A DNA stretch of 64,000 bases from Dyadobacter sp. CECT 9275 (GCF_907164905.1 NZ_CAJRAF010000001.1:62001-126000), one strand, 5' to 3'. Positions 18,273 to 29,545 are shown, counted from the first letter of the stretch. Numbers and translations are program-made. The notes: generated from the sequence alone by a model not told the origin.

Positions 18273-19961
18273 ATGCTACGCCCGGGGTTTTTACTGGTTT
18301 ATTTCTGCCTATGCTGCCATGCTCTGGCTTGTGCGCAGCAGGGAGGTCAAAAAAACACGCGGGTTCAGTTTTCAGGGGGGCTCAATGCCTATGCCGGTAT
18401 TTACACTTCCAGCGGCATTGCGGGGCGTAATCAACCCAATCCTTTTGGACTAAGTGGTGCCGTAACTTTAACCCTTCCCGGTGGAGTATCCCTGCCGTTC
18501 TCTGCCGTACTGGGTAATCAGGGGGCCAGTTTCAGGCAGCCTTTCAACCAGTTCGGGATGAGTCCTACCTATAAATGGGCCACTGCTCATGCTGGTTACC
18601 GCAACGTATCTTTCTCACCGTTTACCCTTGCGGGCCACACTTTTTTGGGCGGAGGAGTTGAGCTTAACCCGGGAATGCTGCGGATCGGTGCCGTTTACGG
18701 GCGTTTTAACAAAGCAATTTCTTCAACATTGACTGATCCGGATGTGATACCTGCCTTCAGACGTACGGGATATGCCGTTAAAGTAGGTTATGGTAAGCCA
18801 GGCAATTATGTGGACCTGGTGATGCTGCGGGCACGTGATGATACCAATTCTATAGACCGCCTTCAGATTTCTCCCGAAAAGTTTACCGCACCCGCAGAGA
18901 ATATGGTGATCGGGCTCACTTCCCGCTTACTTCTGATAAAGCATGTTCTGGTTGAAGCAGACCTGGCAGCGAGTTCCTACACACGGGATATGTCAGCAGC
19001 AGAGGTGCAGGCAGAAGGGAAAAACCCGTTGTTCAGGCTGGCAGGGAAGCTCATTACTCCCCGGCTTTCCACACAGCTTACCCAGGCCACCCAGGCTGCT
19101 CTGGGTTATCAGGGCAAATGGGGGTCGGTGAAATTTCAGTACAAAAGGATTGACCCCAACTTTCAGACGATGGGTGCATACTATTTCCAAAGTGATATTC
19201 AGAGCTACACTGGTAATCTGACGTTGAACCTGTTGAAAGGAAAAGCACGGCTAGCGGGTAGTTACGGAAAACAGTTTGACAACCTCGCACAAAACAAAAA
19301 TGCTCGCACCGGGCGTTCTGTGGGTTCCCTGATGGTATCCCTGAATCCCGACCCGGCTTTTGGCCTGGACCTTTCTTTGTCCAACTACGGGCTCAGCCAG
19401 CGCGCCGGTTTACGGCCACTGATTGACACGCTCAGGATCGCTCAGAACAATTTGTCGGCCACGGCTAACCTGCGATACTCCGTTTTTGATAAAGATTACT
19501 CCCATATTTTTACACTGACTGGTTCGCATCAGCAGCTTTCGGACCTGAACGCAAACACGGCTGTTCAGACGGAGAACAATAGTCAGAACGCCAATCTGGG
19601 GTATTTTTTACAGGCCAATCAAAGTGGTTTTGGTGCGAATCTCATGCTGTCCTATACCCAGACCAGCCTGCCGACGGTGGGAGAAGATAAGGATAAGCTT
19701 AAGTTTTATGGTCCGACACTGGGCAGCAACTATGCATTTTTCAAGAAGAAAATAACCACTTCGGTGAACGTCTCCTATCTCGTGAACAAACAGGCGGAGG
19801 TAACCGGAAAGGTACTTACTGCCACTGCAAACGCGGGGTATCAGTTAGCAAAAAAACAGACCGTAAGCATCAACCTGAACTACCTGAAATCAGACACAGG
19901 AGTACAGTCGGAAAAATTCAACGAATTCAGAGGAAATATTAGTTATGGAATTTCATTCTAA
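18273..19961 (+). CDS. Outer-membrane beta-barrel protein, first gene of the giant-protein operon
   Basis: The start is taken at ATG 18273, giving a signal peptide (MLRPGFLLVYFCLCCHALA) of normal length; GTG 18231 would add 14 residues. The rest is dominated by alternating aromatic/polar strands with short turns, and the chain ends in Phe (ISYGISF), the usual C-terminal signature of an outer-membrane barrel. No named family is recognised. The next gene starts 17 bp before this stop, so the two are tightly coupled. A role as outer-membrane anchor or export pore for the giant protein is inference from this coupling. Confidence 0.7.
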   Translation: MLRPGFLLVYFCLCCHALACAQQGGQKNTRVQFSGGLNAYAGIYTSSGIAGRNQPNPFGLSGAVTLTLPGGVSLPFSAVLGNQGASFRQPFNQFGMSPTYKWATAHAGYRNVSFSPFTLAGHTFLGGGVELNPGMLRIGAVYGRFNKAISSTLTDPDVIPAFRRTGYAVKVGYGKPGNYVDLVMLRARDDTNSIDRLQISPEKFTAPAENMVIGLTSRLLLIKHVLVEADLAASSYTRDMSAAEVQAEGKNPLFRLAGKLITPRLSTQLTQATQAALGYQGKWGSVKFQYKRIDPNFQTMGAYYFQSDIQSYTGNLTLNLLKGKARLAGSYGKQFDNLAQNKNARTGRSVGSLMVSLNPDPAFGLDLSLSNYGLSQRAGLRPLIDTLRIAQNNLSATANLRYSVFDKDYSHIFTLTGSHQQLSDLNANTAVQTENNSQNANLGYFLQANQSGFGANLMLSYTQTSLPTVGEDKDKLKFYGPTLGSNYAFFKKKITTSVNVSYLVNKQAEVTGKVLTATANAGYQLAKKQTVSINLNYLKSDTGVQSEKFNEFRGNISYGISF

Positions 19962-22900
19962 AGAATCTGGCATTTTGAAAGGACGGATTATTTTCACGGG
20001 GATATTATGGTTCCTTTGTATGGCGTTTCACGCTGGCATGGCGCAGAACCAGGTCCGCATTACCACCAATGTGCTGCCGCCTTACAGCCCTTATATCCAG
20101 GATTATCCTGGTACTGGCAACCGTGTTCAGGTATTTATTTCAAATCTGTCGGGTAGGGCGTTGTCGGTACGTTTACTGGGAAAACTGGAAGGAGATAATG
20201 GTGTGGTCATCCGTACCTCCCTGAGCTACCGCCCGTTGCGTGCGCTGGAACTTCGTCCAACAGATGTAAACAGGCTGGTCACCCGGACCGAACTGGAAGG
20301 GCTTTTTGATCTGGGTCAGATCGAAGTGCAAGGTATGAACAAGGACCTGCTTTACCGTGGTATGCCGCTTCCCGAGGGTAATTACCAGCTCTGTGTGCAG
20401 GCTTTTGACAACGCTACCACCAGGCCTTTGTCCGGAGAGTTTCCGATGGGCTGCAGCGGGCTGATTCCCGTCAGGATTGTAGAACCCCCGATACTGATTT
20501 CCCCCCAGGCAGATGAAGAAGTAACCATTAAAACACCCCAGACGCAGCTCTTTACCTGGACGGCACCCGTAGGCGTTATGCCCAATCAGGTGGAATACAG
20601 TATCCGGATCATCGAATTGCCTGAAACCAACACGGACCCGAATGTTTTTATAGACGCCGTGGTACTTCCGAGGTCAGGTATAGAAATAAACAATCTGAGA
20701 ACCACCACATTTGTTTATGGGCCTCAGCACCCGCCTTTGCAAAAGGGCAAAAGATATGCCTGGCGGGTGCAGGCAAAATCTGTCAGAGAAAGGCTCCATT
20801 TTATGAACGACGGAAAAAGCCCGGTTCAATCATTTACCTATGGTGCCACAGTCCCCGCTGGAGTTGATCTGGATTATATTACCATTATCAAACCGGCAGG
20901 CAGAAGGAATCTAACAGTTGAAGTGGGGAACAATAACCCGTTTGAGGTTTCCTGGAAACTGGATGATGCATTTGAAAAAATACTGAGAAAGGCCTTTGAA
21001 GCTCAGCCTAGAAAATCAATCGTGGAACAGTTCAGCGAGTTGAGTTACCGGGTGCAAATCAAAACGGCTGATAGGGGTGGAGCAGGGAAGATAGTCATGG
21101 ATCGAATGATACGGGCAGAACAGCTCAGCCTGCAGAAGTCGGAATTACCGGCAGATATGCCTACAGGGAAAAACTATCAGGTTATAGTAGAGTTACAGGG
21201 AATGTCAGCGTTGCGGAGGAAACGTGCCGAGCTGGGTGAAAATGCGCTGGTCTCAAAACCAAGATCTTTTTTACTTATTGAAAAAAACAAAGGGAACGAA
21301 GCGGATAGTCTCACCATCAGGGGATTGCTTGCGTACCGTTTCCCGGGAGAAAGCGGTGCTGCCCATCCTCTGCCATACACGCGGGTGGTACTGATGAAGG
21401 TGTTTCCGAACAAATACCGCGGAGCGGTTGCCTACGGCAAGTCTGATGCCTATGGTAATTACACCATCAAAGTACATAAAACCGCATTGCACGGTGCGTC
21501 GGATTCTACGGTATATACCCGTTGCCTGGTTGATCCTGTAAATCCTTTCATTCAGCCGATCGCCGAGGCCGGATATTATCAGAACAGCAATGAAAATACC
21601 TTCCAGATCGCAAGCTCGGAACAGGGTACTTATGATGTACAGGGGATTACCTGGCTGGCCACTGGCTATACGCTGGATGTTACTGCAAAACAATCCTATA
21701 AAAACTGGCCTGGCGCGCCGGATGTCAACCTGGAAGGAAAACACCTGGTGCTTTACCGGAAACCAAATATTGCTAAAGATTACGACAAGTACCGGCTCCC
21801 TTATGAAGGGCAGTCTCAGGGTAATTCGTCTTCGTCTGTGCAGGTGGATATCAAGCAGGGCACTCCGTTTGGCGGGAATGTGGTGAACGACAAGCTGACC
21901 CAGAGTGTAAGTGCTGCAGCGGAGGCTGTTTCCGGATCGGGAAATCCCAAAACGGCCGAAGAAACGTTGCGGCTGAAAGTAATGGGTGAGCTGAAGGCAA
22001 AGGGCTATGAATTTATGGGTATGGCCGTGTTGCAGCCGAAAGGAACGGGTTACGGAGCTCAGTTCTATAACCTCCTGTATGCAGGAATTTCTTATGATGC
22101 CTATCAGATGTATTGCCCCGACTGTGAACTTAAGCCCGATGATGCCGACCCCGTGGTATTCATGAAACCTAAAGAAAAACTGCCGCTTTCGCCCGCTCGC
22201 ATTGAGAAATATACCTATCAGATCCAGACCACCGAACCTCCCACCATGACCTTCACTGGCAAACTTACCTACAAGTTTGCAGATGCTGGCTTGAATGGCG
22301 CACAGATCAAGGCATTGGGTTACACACAGGTGCATCTGCAGGTGGTGTACCGGAATACGAATGTCGAGAAAAGTACTTTCAGTACCAGCTATGGAAATTA
22401 TGGGGAGTTTGCTGAACAGCATCAGGATTTCAGCCAGACACTGGACACGAAGATTACAGCCGCCGACGGATCGTTCACTTTTACAGTGAAAATGACCAAA
22501 GCCATGCAGCTGGGGGTACTACCGCCAACCGAGGCAACAGGTAGTGGAGAGTTTTTCAATCCATCGGCAGTATTCATCCGGGGGATAAGGGTGGTTGTCG
22601 ATAATCCGTATTATACCAGCCCGACAGAAACCTACGGCTTGCTGGCGGGCCAGCAACTGAAGCCTCAGGGGTCCTACGACTTCGGGCCTGTTGTCAGCAT
22701 GGTAAGGAGTTATACGCTTGTTACGCAGATCAAGTCGGATACAACGGGAATTTCCCTCGTCAACAAACAAAAGGCAGATATCAAATCGGACCTGTTCGGC
22801 ATAAGGGTGTCGGTACTGCGTGCTGCCAAAACAAAGGTTCCTCCGATAGGGCCCAACCGGCAACCGCCCGCGGACGAAGGTGCTGGTACGAAGCCCACCA

Positions 22901-25900
22901 TCAGTATCCAGAATCAGAAGTTTACCGTTGTTGCTACCGAGGAAACCAATGTAAACGGCATAGCCAGATTTCCAAGAATGGTGATGGCAAATGGCGAGTC
23001 TGACGCTTACTTTATAGCAACGCAGTCGTCCTTAGATGGGCTTAATAACTATAATCTTGTCACCCTCAAACGGATCACAGCCGGTGAAGAATGGGGGTCG
23101 GTTTATTCCACGGAGGCCACGCAGGAAGAAAAGGAGCGGTCGGACCATGCCAAGAAAACGCAAAAGGACGCGGCGCAGGTCAATTGTAAAACGGTATGGG
23201 AGCTCTGGTACAGGCAAAATCCCAATTTCCCGAACACTTACACGTATCTCGCCCAGTATACCGACGAGCAGTATGAGGAAATGAAAGCAGAAATGCATTC
23301 GCCCGAGTACAGCTGGAAGAGCCATTATGTCGGCTGCCAGAAAGCAAATAATTACTGGCTGGGTGACAAGCTTCATGACGTGAAAATTAACAATGTTGTG
23401 TTGCTGACTTCTATGAACAATGCTCAAGCCTCAGCCCAGTTTGTCGATCAGTACAAGACATTTGATTCGGACGTAGTGAAACGTTTTCTTGCCCCGGGTG
23501 ATCCGGTGGTGAACCTTCGGGTAGTGGATAAAGCCAACCCGACCCAGGGTATCAAAAATGCGGTGGTGAAACTCACCTATATCAAAAACGGTGCATTTAT
23601 GAATATACCAACTTCCATTACCCAGTATACAGGTGAGGATGGATGGATACTCAAGCCTTTCCAGCTGTCGCCGGGTACCAATGCAAAAGTCCGCATCCAG
23701 GCGGACGGGTATGTATATTTCAATACGATAATACAAAAAGCATCGGCAGAAAACGTGATCAATATAGGGGAGGTACTGCTGGGGCAGAACAGCTACTATC
23801 CGGCTGTTCTGATGGAACCCAACACGGAGATCCATGGAAGGGCCATCGATGCCGACGCCCTGGCGGGGCCCCTGCTTGGCTCATCGGGCAATGTTTATCT
23901 GGGCGATAAAAGTGCTGCGGGAAAAGTGGTGACAATGGATAAAAATGCGGCCGAAAAGAAAGTATCATCTGGTTCTGTATTAAGCCAGCCATCCGCTTCG
24001 GTGTTCGATAATGATTATTCGCTGGAAGCGTACGTCCAGGCTGACGACGGTAATATGGTCAAAACGAAATATTTGGAAGGTTCATGGAAATTCGCTCTCA
24101 GGGCACCTTCTACTTCTGCCACCCTTAAGATATTCCCGGTTAATACCAGTTACTTCGGAGAGGAGAGGAATATCAAAACACAGCTCCCGAAACCCATTCA
24201 GGGGAAAGATAATTTGTTCAGTATCCAGGCCGGGGACATCAATGTCTATGAGCGGGATCACAGGATCACTTTCAAATTGCTGGACGACATTTCGGGCAAG
24301 GAAGTGACGGGTGCGTATGTGAGGCTTTTCGGGAAACACGCCAGCGGCTATGAATTCGGGCCCAGTAAAACGGATGGAGTTGTGGAGGCCAGATTCAAAA
24401 ACGTTTCCATTGAAAATCTGTATGTGGAAATTGCAGCGCCCGGTTTTGTGACCAGAACCGTTTCCATTAAAAACGAGGAAAGTAAAAAAGCTGTATCCGA
24501 AACGGTACGGCTTCAGCCAGCCAGAACCGTGAAAGGTATAGTAGTGATGAGATCTGCATCCGGTATCGAAACACCACTGCAGGGCGCTGAGGTATTTGTA
24601 GCGGCTGGGGGTAATGCACCTTTGAAATACAGTACTGTTTCGGCTAAGGACGGTTCATTTTCGCTGGATGTATCCAAAACTTTCGATGGCTCTTCTATCA
24701 AAATCGAAGCGACTTTTGATCCGAAAAATAATCTTTCTCTGCCGGCAGGTACCACCTTCGTGGGAGCAAGCAGCAACCAGCTGGTACCTCAGCCCAATGG
24801 CCAGTCTCTCAAACTGACTGTAACGACGTTTGATAAATTCAGCATCACATCCTTGTGGGGTTTCCCTGTCACGATCGAAAAAATAGATCCTAAAACCATG
24901 CAGGTAACCGGAGAAGTAGATTTGTCGGACAGCGGACTGGGGCCGTTTGCTATCATGGACAAGAACGTCCGGGTGCGTTTTAAAAATGTACCCTTTAAGG
25001 CAGATCCTCAAAATACGGCACAGGGTATTCCGGCGAGTGAAACGGTGGAACTGGACGCAGGACTGCTCAACAATCTGCTCTATCATACATCGCCGGACAT
25101 CAATTTCAATAAGGCTAAATACAATATCAAGCTCACCTCGGCAGACGGACTGTTCGGAAAACTGAAGATCGTAAAAACACCAGGTGCATCAACCGGCAGG
25201 ATCATTGCCAAAGCGCAGGTGGTTGATAATTCATTTAACTTTTCGGCCAACCTGCTTTCCTATGAAAAGGGCCAGTTTTTTCTCTACGACCCTGATGCTC
25301 CCGGGCGGTCCACGGATAAGCCCGTAGTCACCGCATTTGATGCAGCCAAAAGCAATATCAAATGGACCAATTTCGGGATCTCGCAGGAGAATGGAGCGCC
25401 TATGAAGCTAAAACTGCTTGATTTTGATGCCAACAGCAAACTGGAGGGCTCCAGACTTATTGAGGACGAAATACACCTCAGTCCGGTAATGACCTGTAAA
25501 GTGAAAAACGCAAATCCGTCTGAACTTAAGGTAAGTATTGGTGACCTTGTTCTTAAAAATAATACAGTCGATGCCAAAACAGGAGAAACGCCGCTCACCT
25601 TCCCGCTGGCGGGTAAATGGGGTGTTGAGATCCGGGACTGGAATCTGGATTTCAAAAAAGGAGGATTTTATTCAAAATCTGGGGTGGTGAAAACGGGCAA
25701 GGCTGATATCCCGATCAAAGAATTTAACCTCCGAAGCGATTTTTACAGTCTGATTGTGGAGCCTGCAGGCTCTCTTGAACTGGCAGGAGTGGCCAGCCTG
25801 AAACTGGGAGGCAAAGCCTATTTCGGGTATGATCCTCAGACGGGCTCGGATATGAAAGGGCATTGGGCAGTGGTGGTGGTTCCCAATGGCCAGTCACCGG

Positions 25901-27534
25901 CGGCTGTGCTTCCTGCCAAATCGGTTCCGGGCCTCACCCAGGACATGGAATTTGCTACGTTTTCCCTGCTGGATAACGGAGAGGATGTGGTATCTTTTGG
26001 TTCGGGAAGTAAAACCTTCAGGTATTTCGATATCATTGATGTCCGTCCCACCACCATTGAAACGGGCTCCGATTACTTCGCTTTTGACTCCGGCATGTCC
26101 AGTGCCATTCCAAATGCCCCACAGGACGTATCCATGCGTTTTATTTACTCCAGGCCCCAGGGCAGTGCAGTGAAACTGACTACCAAGGTTCCGGGAGGAT
26201 ACAAGCTGCAGACTAAAGGGTACCTCAATTTTGAGGCAGGGCAATATGTTGCCGCGGACAAGAGCCAGACCACCGCAATCTTCTTCGCCGACGGCGTGAT
26301 GGCCATCAGGGGTAGCCTGGAAGAGCCCGGGAAATTGCTATTGGATAATGTTTTACTGGTGCATAACAAAAATGAAACGCACATTACCCACGGAAGGAAT
26401 GTTGATCTTACTAACACCTCGGTTTTGACAAAGTGGAAAACAAGTCTCTCGGATCTGACCGACCCTGCTAAAGATGAAATGTATTACAATGAAGGAGGTG
26501 ATTTCAAACGACTGCGGATTTCACTGGGCGGAAACTCGGGCCTTAGTAAAGTATACTGCCATCAGTCCGTGAGCAACAAACAGTGGGAACTCTTGAAATT
26601 CTCGGGCCTGCCGCAGGGTTTCAGCAAAATGCTGGGCGAGGAGGAAAAAAACAGGCTGGGCTTCACCGCCTATGGTGAGATCAAGGCAGAAGGGCAGAAG
26701 ATAAAACTCGACGGGATCGATACCGGTATGGGAGGGCTCAACCTGGTTTACGACCATGAGAAAAAACGACTGACAGGCTCCATGCAGCTTTCGAATATTC
26801 CTGTTCCGCCAACCATGACTTTTGCCAACGGGATGGCGCAGGTAAGGCTGGATGGAAACGGCTTTTACATGGTCGCCTCGGGTGAACTGCAGAATGTCCC
26901 GCTGATTGTTCCGGTAACCATGCGTGCCGGGCTGATGCTGGGTGTTTACACCAGTAACGATCTGGGCGAGGCCCGACAAATACTTTTCGCGAACAGCCAC
27001 CGCAAGGAACTGCCATGTTCTTTCACAAGCGGTTTCAAAGGGATGTATGCTATAGGTGAAATTCCGGTCCCCATCATCAGTAGTTATAAGTACGAAATGT
27101 CGGTGCCGGGTGTAGGTGGATACAAGGTTGGTATGGATGCTTATGTGGATGGCTATGTGTTCGGCAATTACGACAACGGGTCCTTTGCTGTGGGCGGAGG
27201 GATGGGAATTGCCGCGCATGCCTATGCCTACGGGAGCGTACTTTCACTGAGTGCTGGGGGTGAGATACACGTGAATGGCGGAGTGGATACCAAGCTGGCC
27301 GTAAACCCAGGTACCAAGAGCGTTTCGGTATCTGTAGATTCGCGTCTGAGTGCCGGGTTTTCAGTAACGCTGACCGAAGATCTGACAGGGCTGGATACGG
27401 GGACATCGGCTGATTTCTGCCTTAAACTGGCCGGTACAGCCTCCTACACCATAGGATCAAGTCCCGATCTTTCCGTTACACCCGATTGCAGTTTTACAAA
27501 ATGTGACAGCGGATGCCTGGTAAAAGAACAATGA
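19945..27534 (+). CDS. Giant secreted multidomain protein (2529 residues)
   Basis: The ATG at 19945 overlaps the previous gene. A signal peptide ends near AGMAQ (residue 34). Residues about 35-180 form a compact beta domain that from memory resembles the TANFOR domain (unverified). A fibronectin/Ig-like segment follows at about 180-290. Carboxypeptidase-regulatory-like beta sandwiches appear near 455-540 and 1436-1620 (VTGAYVRLFG, PLQGAEVFVAAGG with KDGSFSLDV). The last 150 residues are Gly/Ala/Ser-rich alternating strands ending with clustered Cys (CSFTKCDSGC). There is no T9SS sorting domain and no transmembrane helix after the signal. Function is unknown; an extracellular adhesin, scaffold or fibre is plausible. 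Confidence 0.8.
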   Translation: MEFHSKESGILKGRIIFTGILWFLCMAFHAGMAQNQVRITTNVLPPYSPYIQDYPGTGNRVQVFISNLSGRALSVRLLGKLEGDNGVVIRTSLSYRPLRALELRPTDVNRLVTRTELEGLFDLGQIEVQGMNKDLLYRGMPLPEGNYQLCVQAFDNATTRPLSGEFPMGCSGLIPVRIVEPPILISPQADEEVTIKTPQTQLFTWTAPVGVMPNQVEYSIRIIELPETNTDPNVFIDAVVLPRSGIEINNLRTTTFVYGPQHPPLQKGKRYAWRVQAKSVRERLHFMNDGKSPVQSFTYGATVPAGVDLDYITIIKPAGRRNLTVEVGNNNPFEVSWKLDDAFEKILRKAFEAQPRKSIVEQFSELSYRVQIKTADRGGAGKIVMDRMIRAEQLSLQKSELPADMPTGKNYQVIVELQGMSALRRKRAELGENALVSKPRSFLLIEKNKGNEADSLTIRGLLAYRFPGESGAAHPLPYTRVVLMKVFPNKYRGAVAYGKSDAYGNYTIKVHKTALHGASDSTVYTRCLVDPVNPFIQPIAEAGYYQNSNENTFQIASSEQGTYDVQGITWLATGYTLDVTAKQSYKNWPGAPDVNLEGKHLVLYRKPNIAKDYDKYRLPYEGQSQGNSSSSVQVDIKQGTPFGGNVVNDKLTQSVSAAAEAVSGSGNPKTAEETLRLKVMGELKAKGYEFMGMAVLQPKGTGYGAQFYNLLYAGISYDAYQMYCPDCELKPDDADPVVFMKPKEKLPLSPARIEKYTYQIQTTEPPTMTFTGKLTYKFADAGLNGAQIKALGYTQVHLQVVYRNTNVEKSTFSTSYGNYGEFAEQHQDFSQTLDTKITAADGSFTFTVKMTKAMQLGVLPPTEATGSGEFFNPSAVFIRGIRVVVDNPYYTSPTETYGLLAGQQLKPQGSYDFGPVVSMVRSYTLVTQIKSDTTGISLVNKQKADIKSDLFGIRVSVLRAAKTKVPPIGPNRQPPADEGAGTKPTISIQNQKFTVVATEETNVNGIARFPRMVMANGESDAYFIATQSSLDGLNNYNLVTLKRITAGEEWGSVYSTEATQEEKERSDHAKKTQKDAAQVNCKTVWELWYRQNPNFPNTYTYLAQYTDEQYEEMKAEMHSPEYSWKSHYVGCQKANNYWLGDKLHDVKINNVVLLTSMNNAQASAQFVDQYKTFDSDVVKRFLAPGDPVVNLRVVDKANPTQGIKNAVVKLTYIKNGAFMNIPTSITQYTGEDGWILKPFQLSPGTNAKVRIQADGYVYFNTIIQKASAENVINIGEVLLGQNSYYPAVLMEPNTEIHGRAIDADALAGPLLGSSGNVYLGDKSAAGKVVTMDKNAAEKKVSSGSVLSQPSASVFDNDYSLEAYVQADDGNMVKTKYLEGSWKFALRAPSTSATLKIFPVNTSYFGEERNIKTQLPKPIQGKDNLFSIQAGDINVYERDHRITFKLLDDISGKEVTGAYVRLFGKHASGYEFGPSKTDGVVEARFKNVSIENLYVEIAAPGFVTRTVSIKNEESKKAVSETVRLQPARTVKGIVVMRSASGIETPLQGAEVFVAAGGNAPLKYSTVSAKDGSFSLDVSKTFDGSSIKIEATFDPKNNLSLPAGTTFVGASSNQLVPQPNGQSLKLTVTTFDKFSITSLWGFPVTIEKIDPKTMQVTGEVDLSDSGLGPFAIMDKNVRVRFKNVPFKADPQNTAQGIPASETVELDAGLLNNLLYHTSPDINFNKAKYNIKLTSADGLFGKLKIVKTPGASTGRIIAKAQVVDNSFNFSANLLSYEKGQFFLYDPDAPGRSTDKPVVTAFDAAKSNIKWTNFGISQENGAPMKLKLLDFDANSKLEGSRLIEDEIHLSPVMTCKVKNANPSELKVSIGDLVLKNNTVDAKTGETPLTFPLAGKWGVEIRDWNLDFKKGGFYSKSGVVKTGKADIPIKEFNLRSDFYSLIVEPAGSLELAGVASLKLGGKAYFGYDPQTGSDMKGHWAVVVVPNGQSPAAVLPAKSVPGLTQDMEFATFSLLDNGEDVVSFGSGSKTFRYFDIIDVRPTTIETGSDYFAFDSGMSSAIPNAPQDVSMRFIYSRPQGSAVKLTTKVPGGYKLQTKGYLNFEAGQYVAADKSQTTAIFFADGVMAIRGSLEEPGKLLLDNVLLVHNKNETHITHGRNVDLTNTSVLTKWKTSLSDLTDPAKDEMYYNEGGDFKRLRISLGGNSGLSKVYCHQSVSNKQWELLKFSGLPQGFSKMLGEEEKNRLGFTAYGEIKAEGQKIKLDGIDTGMGGLNLVYDHEKKRLTGSMQLSNIPVPPTMTFANGMAQVRLDGNGFYMVASGELQNVPLIVPVTMRAGLMLGVYTSNDLGEARQILFANSHRKELPCSFTSGFKGMYAIGEIPVPIISSYKYEMSVPGVGGYKVGMDAYVDGYVFGNYDNGSFAVGGGMGIAAHAYAYGSVLSLSAGGEIHVNGGVDTKLAVNPGTKSVSVSVDSRLSAGFSVTLTEDLTGLDTGTSADFCLKLAGTASYTIGSSPDLSVTPDCSFTKCDSGCLVKEQ

Positions 27535-27547
27535 CCTGACAAACGAT

Positions 27548-29545
27548 ATGAAAAATTTACTATACCCCATACTGTTGTTTATTTGTTTTTCCCCTGGCGC
27601 ATTGCTGGCGCAAAAGCCTGAGGTGGTTGCTGGTCCCTACGGAGTTTTTATCCGGATCGATCAGCTTTTGCATGGGCCGCAATACGTAGTGGAGAGGCTG
27701 GAAACGGGCCTGGCAGCCGGCAAGCCCGACTGGCGGCCGGTATGTACAACGGACAAGGGACCAGCCAGCGCTACCGACCTTACAGCCCGTCTGACGCTAC
27801 TGGCCGGTAAAAATCCGCTATACGAGATTCCGAATGATTCACTTACGGCTTTGCTGTACGCACGTTACCGAAATGCTTCCCATGCCGACTCCCTGGGAGC
27901 ATATGGGTCTCATCCACAGTACCTGGAAGCATTCGGGCTGGGTTTCCTGGATACCCAGGTGGAGCAGGGACAACGATACGACTACCGCGTCAGGGCAGTG
28001 GGGGCGCGGGAGGGGGTTTATCAGAATCCTGGTACAGTTTCTGTGCCGGGCTCGAGGCTGTCAACAACCGCCGAAGCCGTCAGCCGTAATGCCGATGGCA
28101 GGGTGGTGAATATCCGGTATCTGCTCAAAAAAGCAAATCCATATATTGCAGGTGCACGTGTGCTCCGGTCTGCTTTCGGACAAACCGGTTTTGCGGAATG
28201 CGGTGCAGAATGGGGATTCAGAAAAGGAGGGAAAGATTCACTTTTTCTGGTGATCACGGATCAGAATGTTCGCAGGAAAATGATCTACTCCTATGTAGTA
28301 TACCTTAAGGATTTTCTGGGAAACGAAAGCAGTCCGTCGGATACCGTTACCATTGCCAATCTTCGCCCGCAGGACGAGATTCCGATCATTCACCGTATCA
28401 ATACTTTTTCTCAGACAGACCAAAATGCCATTGCCGTAAGCTGGGAGTTATCCTCCATAAAAGATATCCGGGCTGTTGAGATCTGGCGGAGTGAAAATTT
28501 TGACAGGGGATTCAGGAAGATCGGTATTGCCGCTCCCGCTGATACCGTGTATTATGACCCGCTGGTTGAACCGGTCAAGGGATACTATTACCAGATCCGG
28601 CTAAACGGAACTTACGATCGGTCCACAGAGTCTGTTAAAATTTCGGGTATGCTCAAAGCCAACCGTCCGGCTCTGGTGGCGCCGTCACAATTCCAGCTGA
28701 CAGAAACTAAAGATTCTCTCCTGTTCCGCTGGCAACCGGCAGACTTTGATACACAAGGCTACTACATCTATTTTGCTGCCGGCCAGACAGACTCCCTGCG
28801 GCGCTACTCGGATATCATTCCGGCTAAGTCGGCCTTGAAATATCAGGTTTCGGTTAAAAAACTGGCAACCGGCGCGGCTTACCGGTGGGCAGTTGTGCCA
28901 GTAAATACCAGTTATAACATAGGTCCGATGAGCAAAATCCTATATTCGGAGCCCCGATTCCCCGAACGCCTCGCCACACCAGTTAATCCGGAAATGATTC
29001 GTCAGGAAGGCCAGGCGTTGCTGGTATGGGAAGATATGAAACGGATTGATCCTTACATTCTGGGATATATTATCGAAAGAAAGGCTGCCAGTGACAAGGC
29101 CTTCAAGGAACTCTACAGGCAGCAAGAGGAGGATCACGCGAGGAACACCTATGCCGATGCCACTGTAAAACAGGGTGTGCAATATAGTTACCGCATCAGG
29201 GCCTATGGGTTGAATGAAAAATTAAGCGGATTCAGTACCCAAATCGAATATTACAGGCCGCTTGATGCGGTATTAGCCGTCCACGGGTTGAATGTAGTGC
29301 TGACGAGCAAAGGTGTACAGGTCAGCTGGGATGCTCCTTTGAAAAAGCCGGATAAGTTTTTGATTTACCGTTATACTGAAAAAACCGAAAAACCAAGACT
29401 CATCGGCTCAATGATGGGCACTCAAAATGTGTTTATCGACCGCGAAGCAGCACCTGGCGTGGGTTACTATTACAGTGTGGTCACTGTTGAAGCGGATAAC
29501 CGTGAAAGTAATGCAACTGATCCGGTGAAGGTTGACTGGAAATAA
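27548..29545 (+). CDS. Secreted fibronectin type III-like repeat protein (665 residues)
   Basis: It begins 13 bp after the giant gene with a signal peptide (MKNLLYPILLFICFSPGALLAQ). The body is a series of Fn3-like sandwiches recognisable by the Y-x-Y-R-V/I strand (QRYDYRVRAVG, GYYYQIRLNG, VQYSYRIRAYG, GYYYSVVTVEA). It has no T9SS sorting domain and no membrane helix, so it probably stays in the periplasm or associates with a partner such as the barrel or giant protein. No catalytic motif is seen. Its Fn3 units are more diverged from each other than those of the following gene. Confidence 0.75.
   Translation: MKNLLYPILLFICFSPGALLAQKPEVVAGPYGVFIRIDQLLHGPQYVVERLETGLAAGKPDWRPVCTTDKGPASATDLTARLTLLAGKNPLYEIPNDSLTALLYARYRNASHADSLGAYGSHPQYLEAFGLGFLDTQVEQGQRYDYRVRAVGAREGVYQNPGTVSVPGSRLSTTAEAVSRNADGRVVNIRYLLKKANPYIAGARVLRSAFGQTGFAECGAEWGFRKGGKDSLFLVITDQNVRRKMIYSYVVYLKDFLGNESSPSDTVTIANLRPQDEIPIIHRINTFSQTDQNAIAVSWELSSIKDIRAVEIWRSENFDRGFRKIGIAAPADTVYYDPLVEPVKGYYYQIRLNGTYDRSTESVKISGMLKANRPALVAPSQFQLTETKDSLLFRWQPADFDTQGYYIYFAAGQTDSLRRYSDIIPAKSALKYQVSVKKLATGAAYRWAVVPVNTSYNIGPMSKILYSEPRFPERLATPVNPEMIRQEGQALLVWEDMKRIDPYILGYIIERKAASDKAFKELYRQQEEDHARNTYADATVKQGVQYSYRIRAYGLNEKLSGFSTQIEYYRPLDAVLAVHGLNVVLTSKGVQVSWDAPLKKPDKFLIYRYTEKTEKPRLIGSMMGTQNVFIDREAAPGVGYYYSVVTVEADNRESNATDPVKVDWK

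Noticed and set aside
21271..22422. 383-codon open frame on the minus strand
   Set aside because: It lies wholly inside the giant secreted-protein gene, and its translation has no signal, domain or plausible composition. It is an antisense shadow.
26521..27219. 232-codon minus-strand frame
   Set aside because: It is antisense to the C-terminal region of the giant protein gene; composition is His-rich and unlike a real protein.
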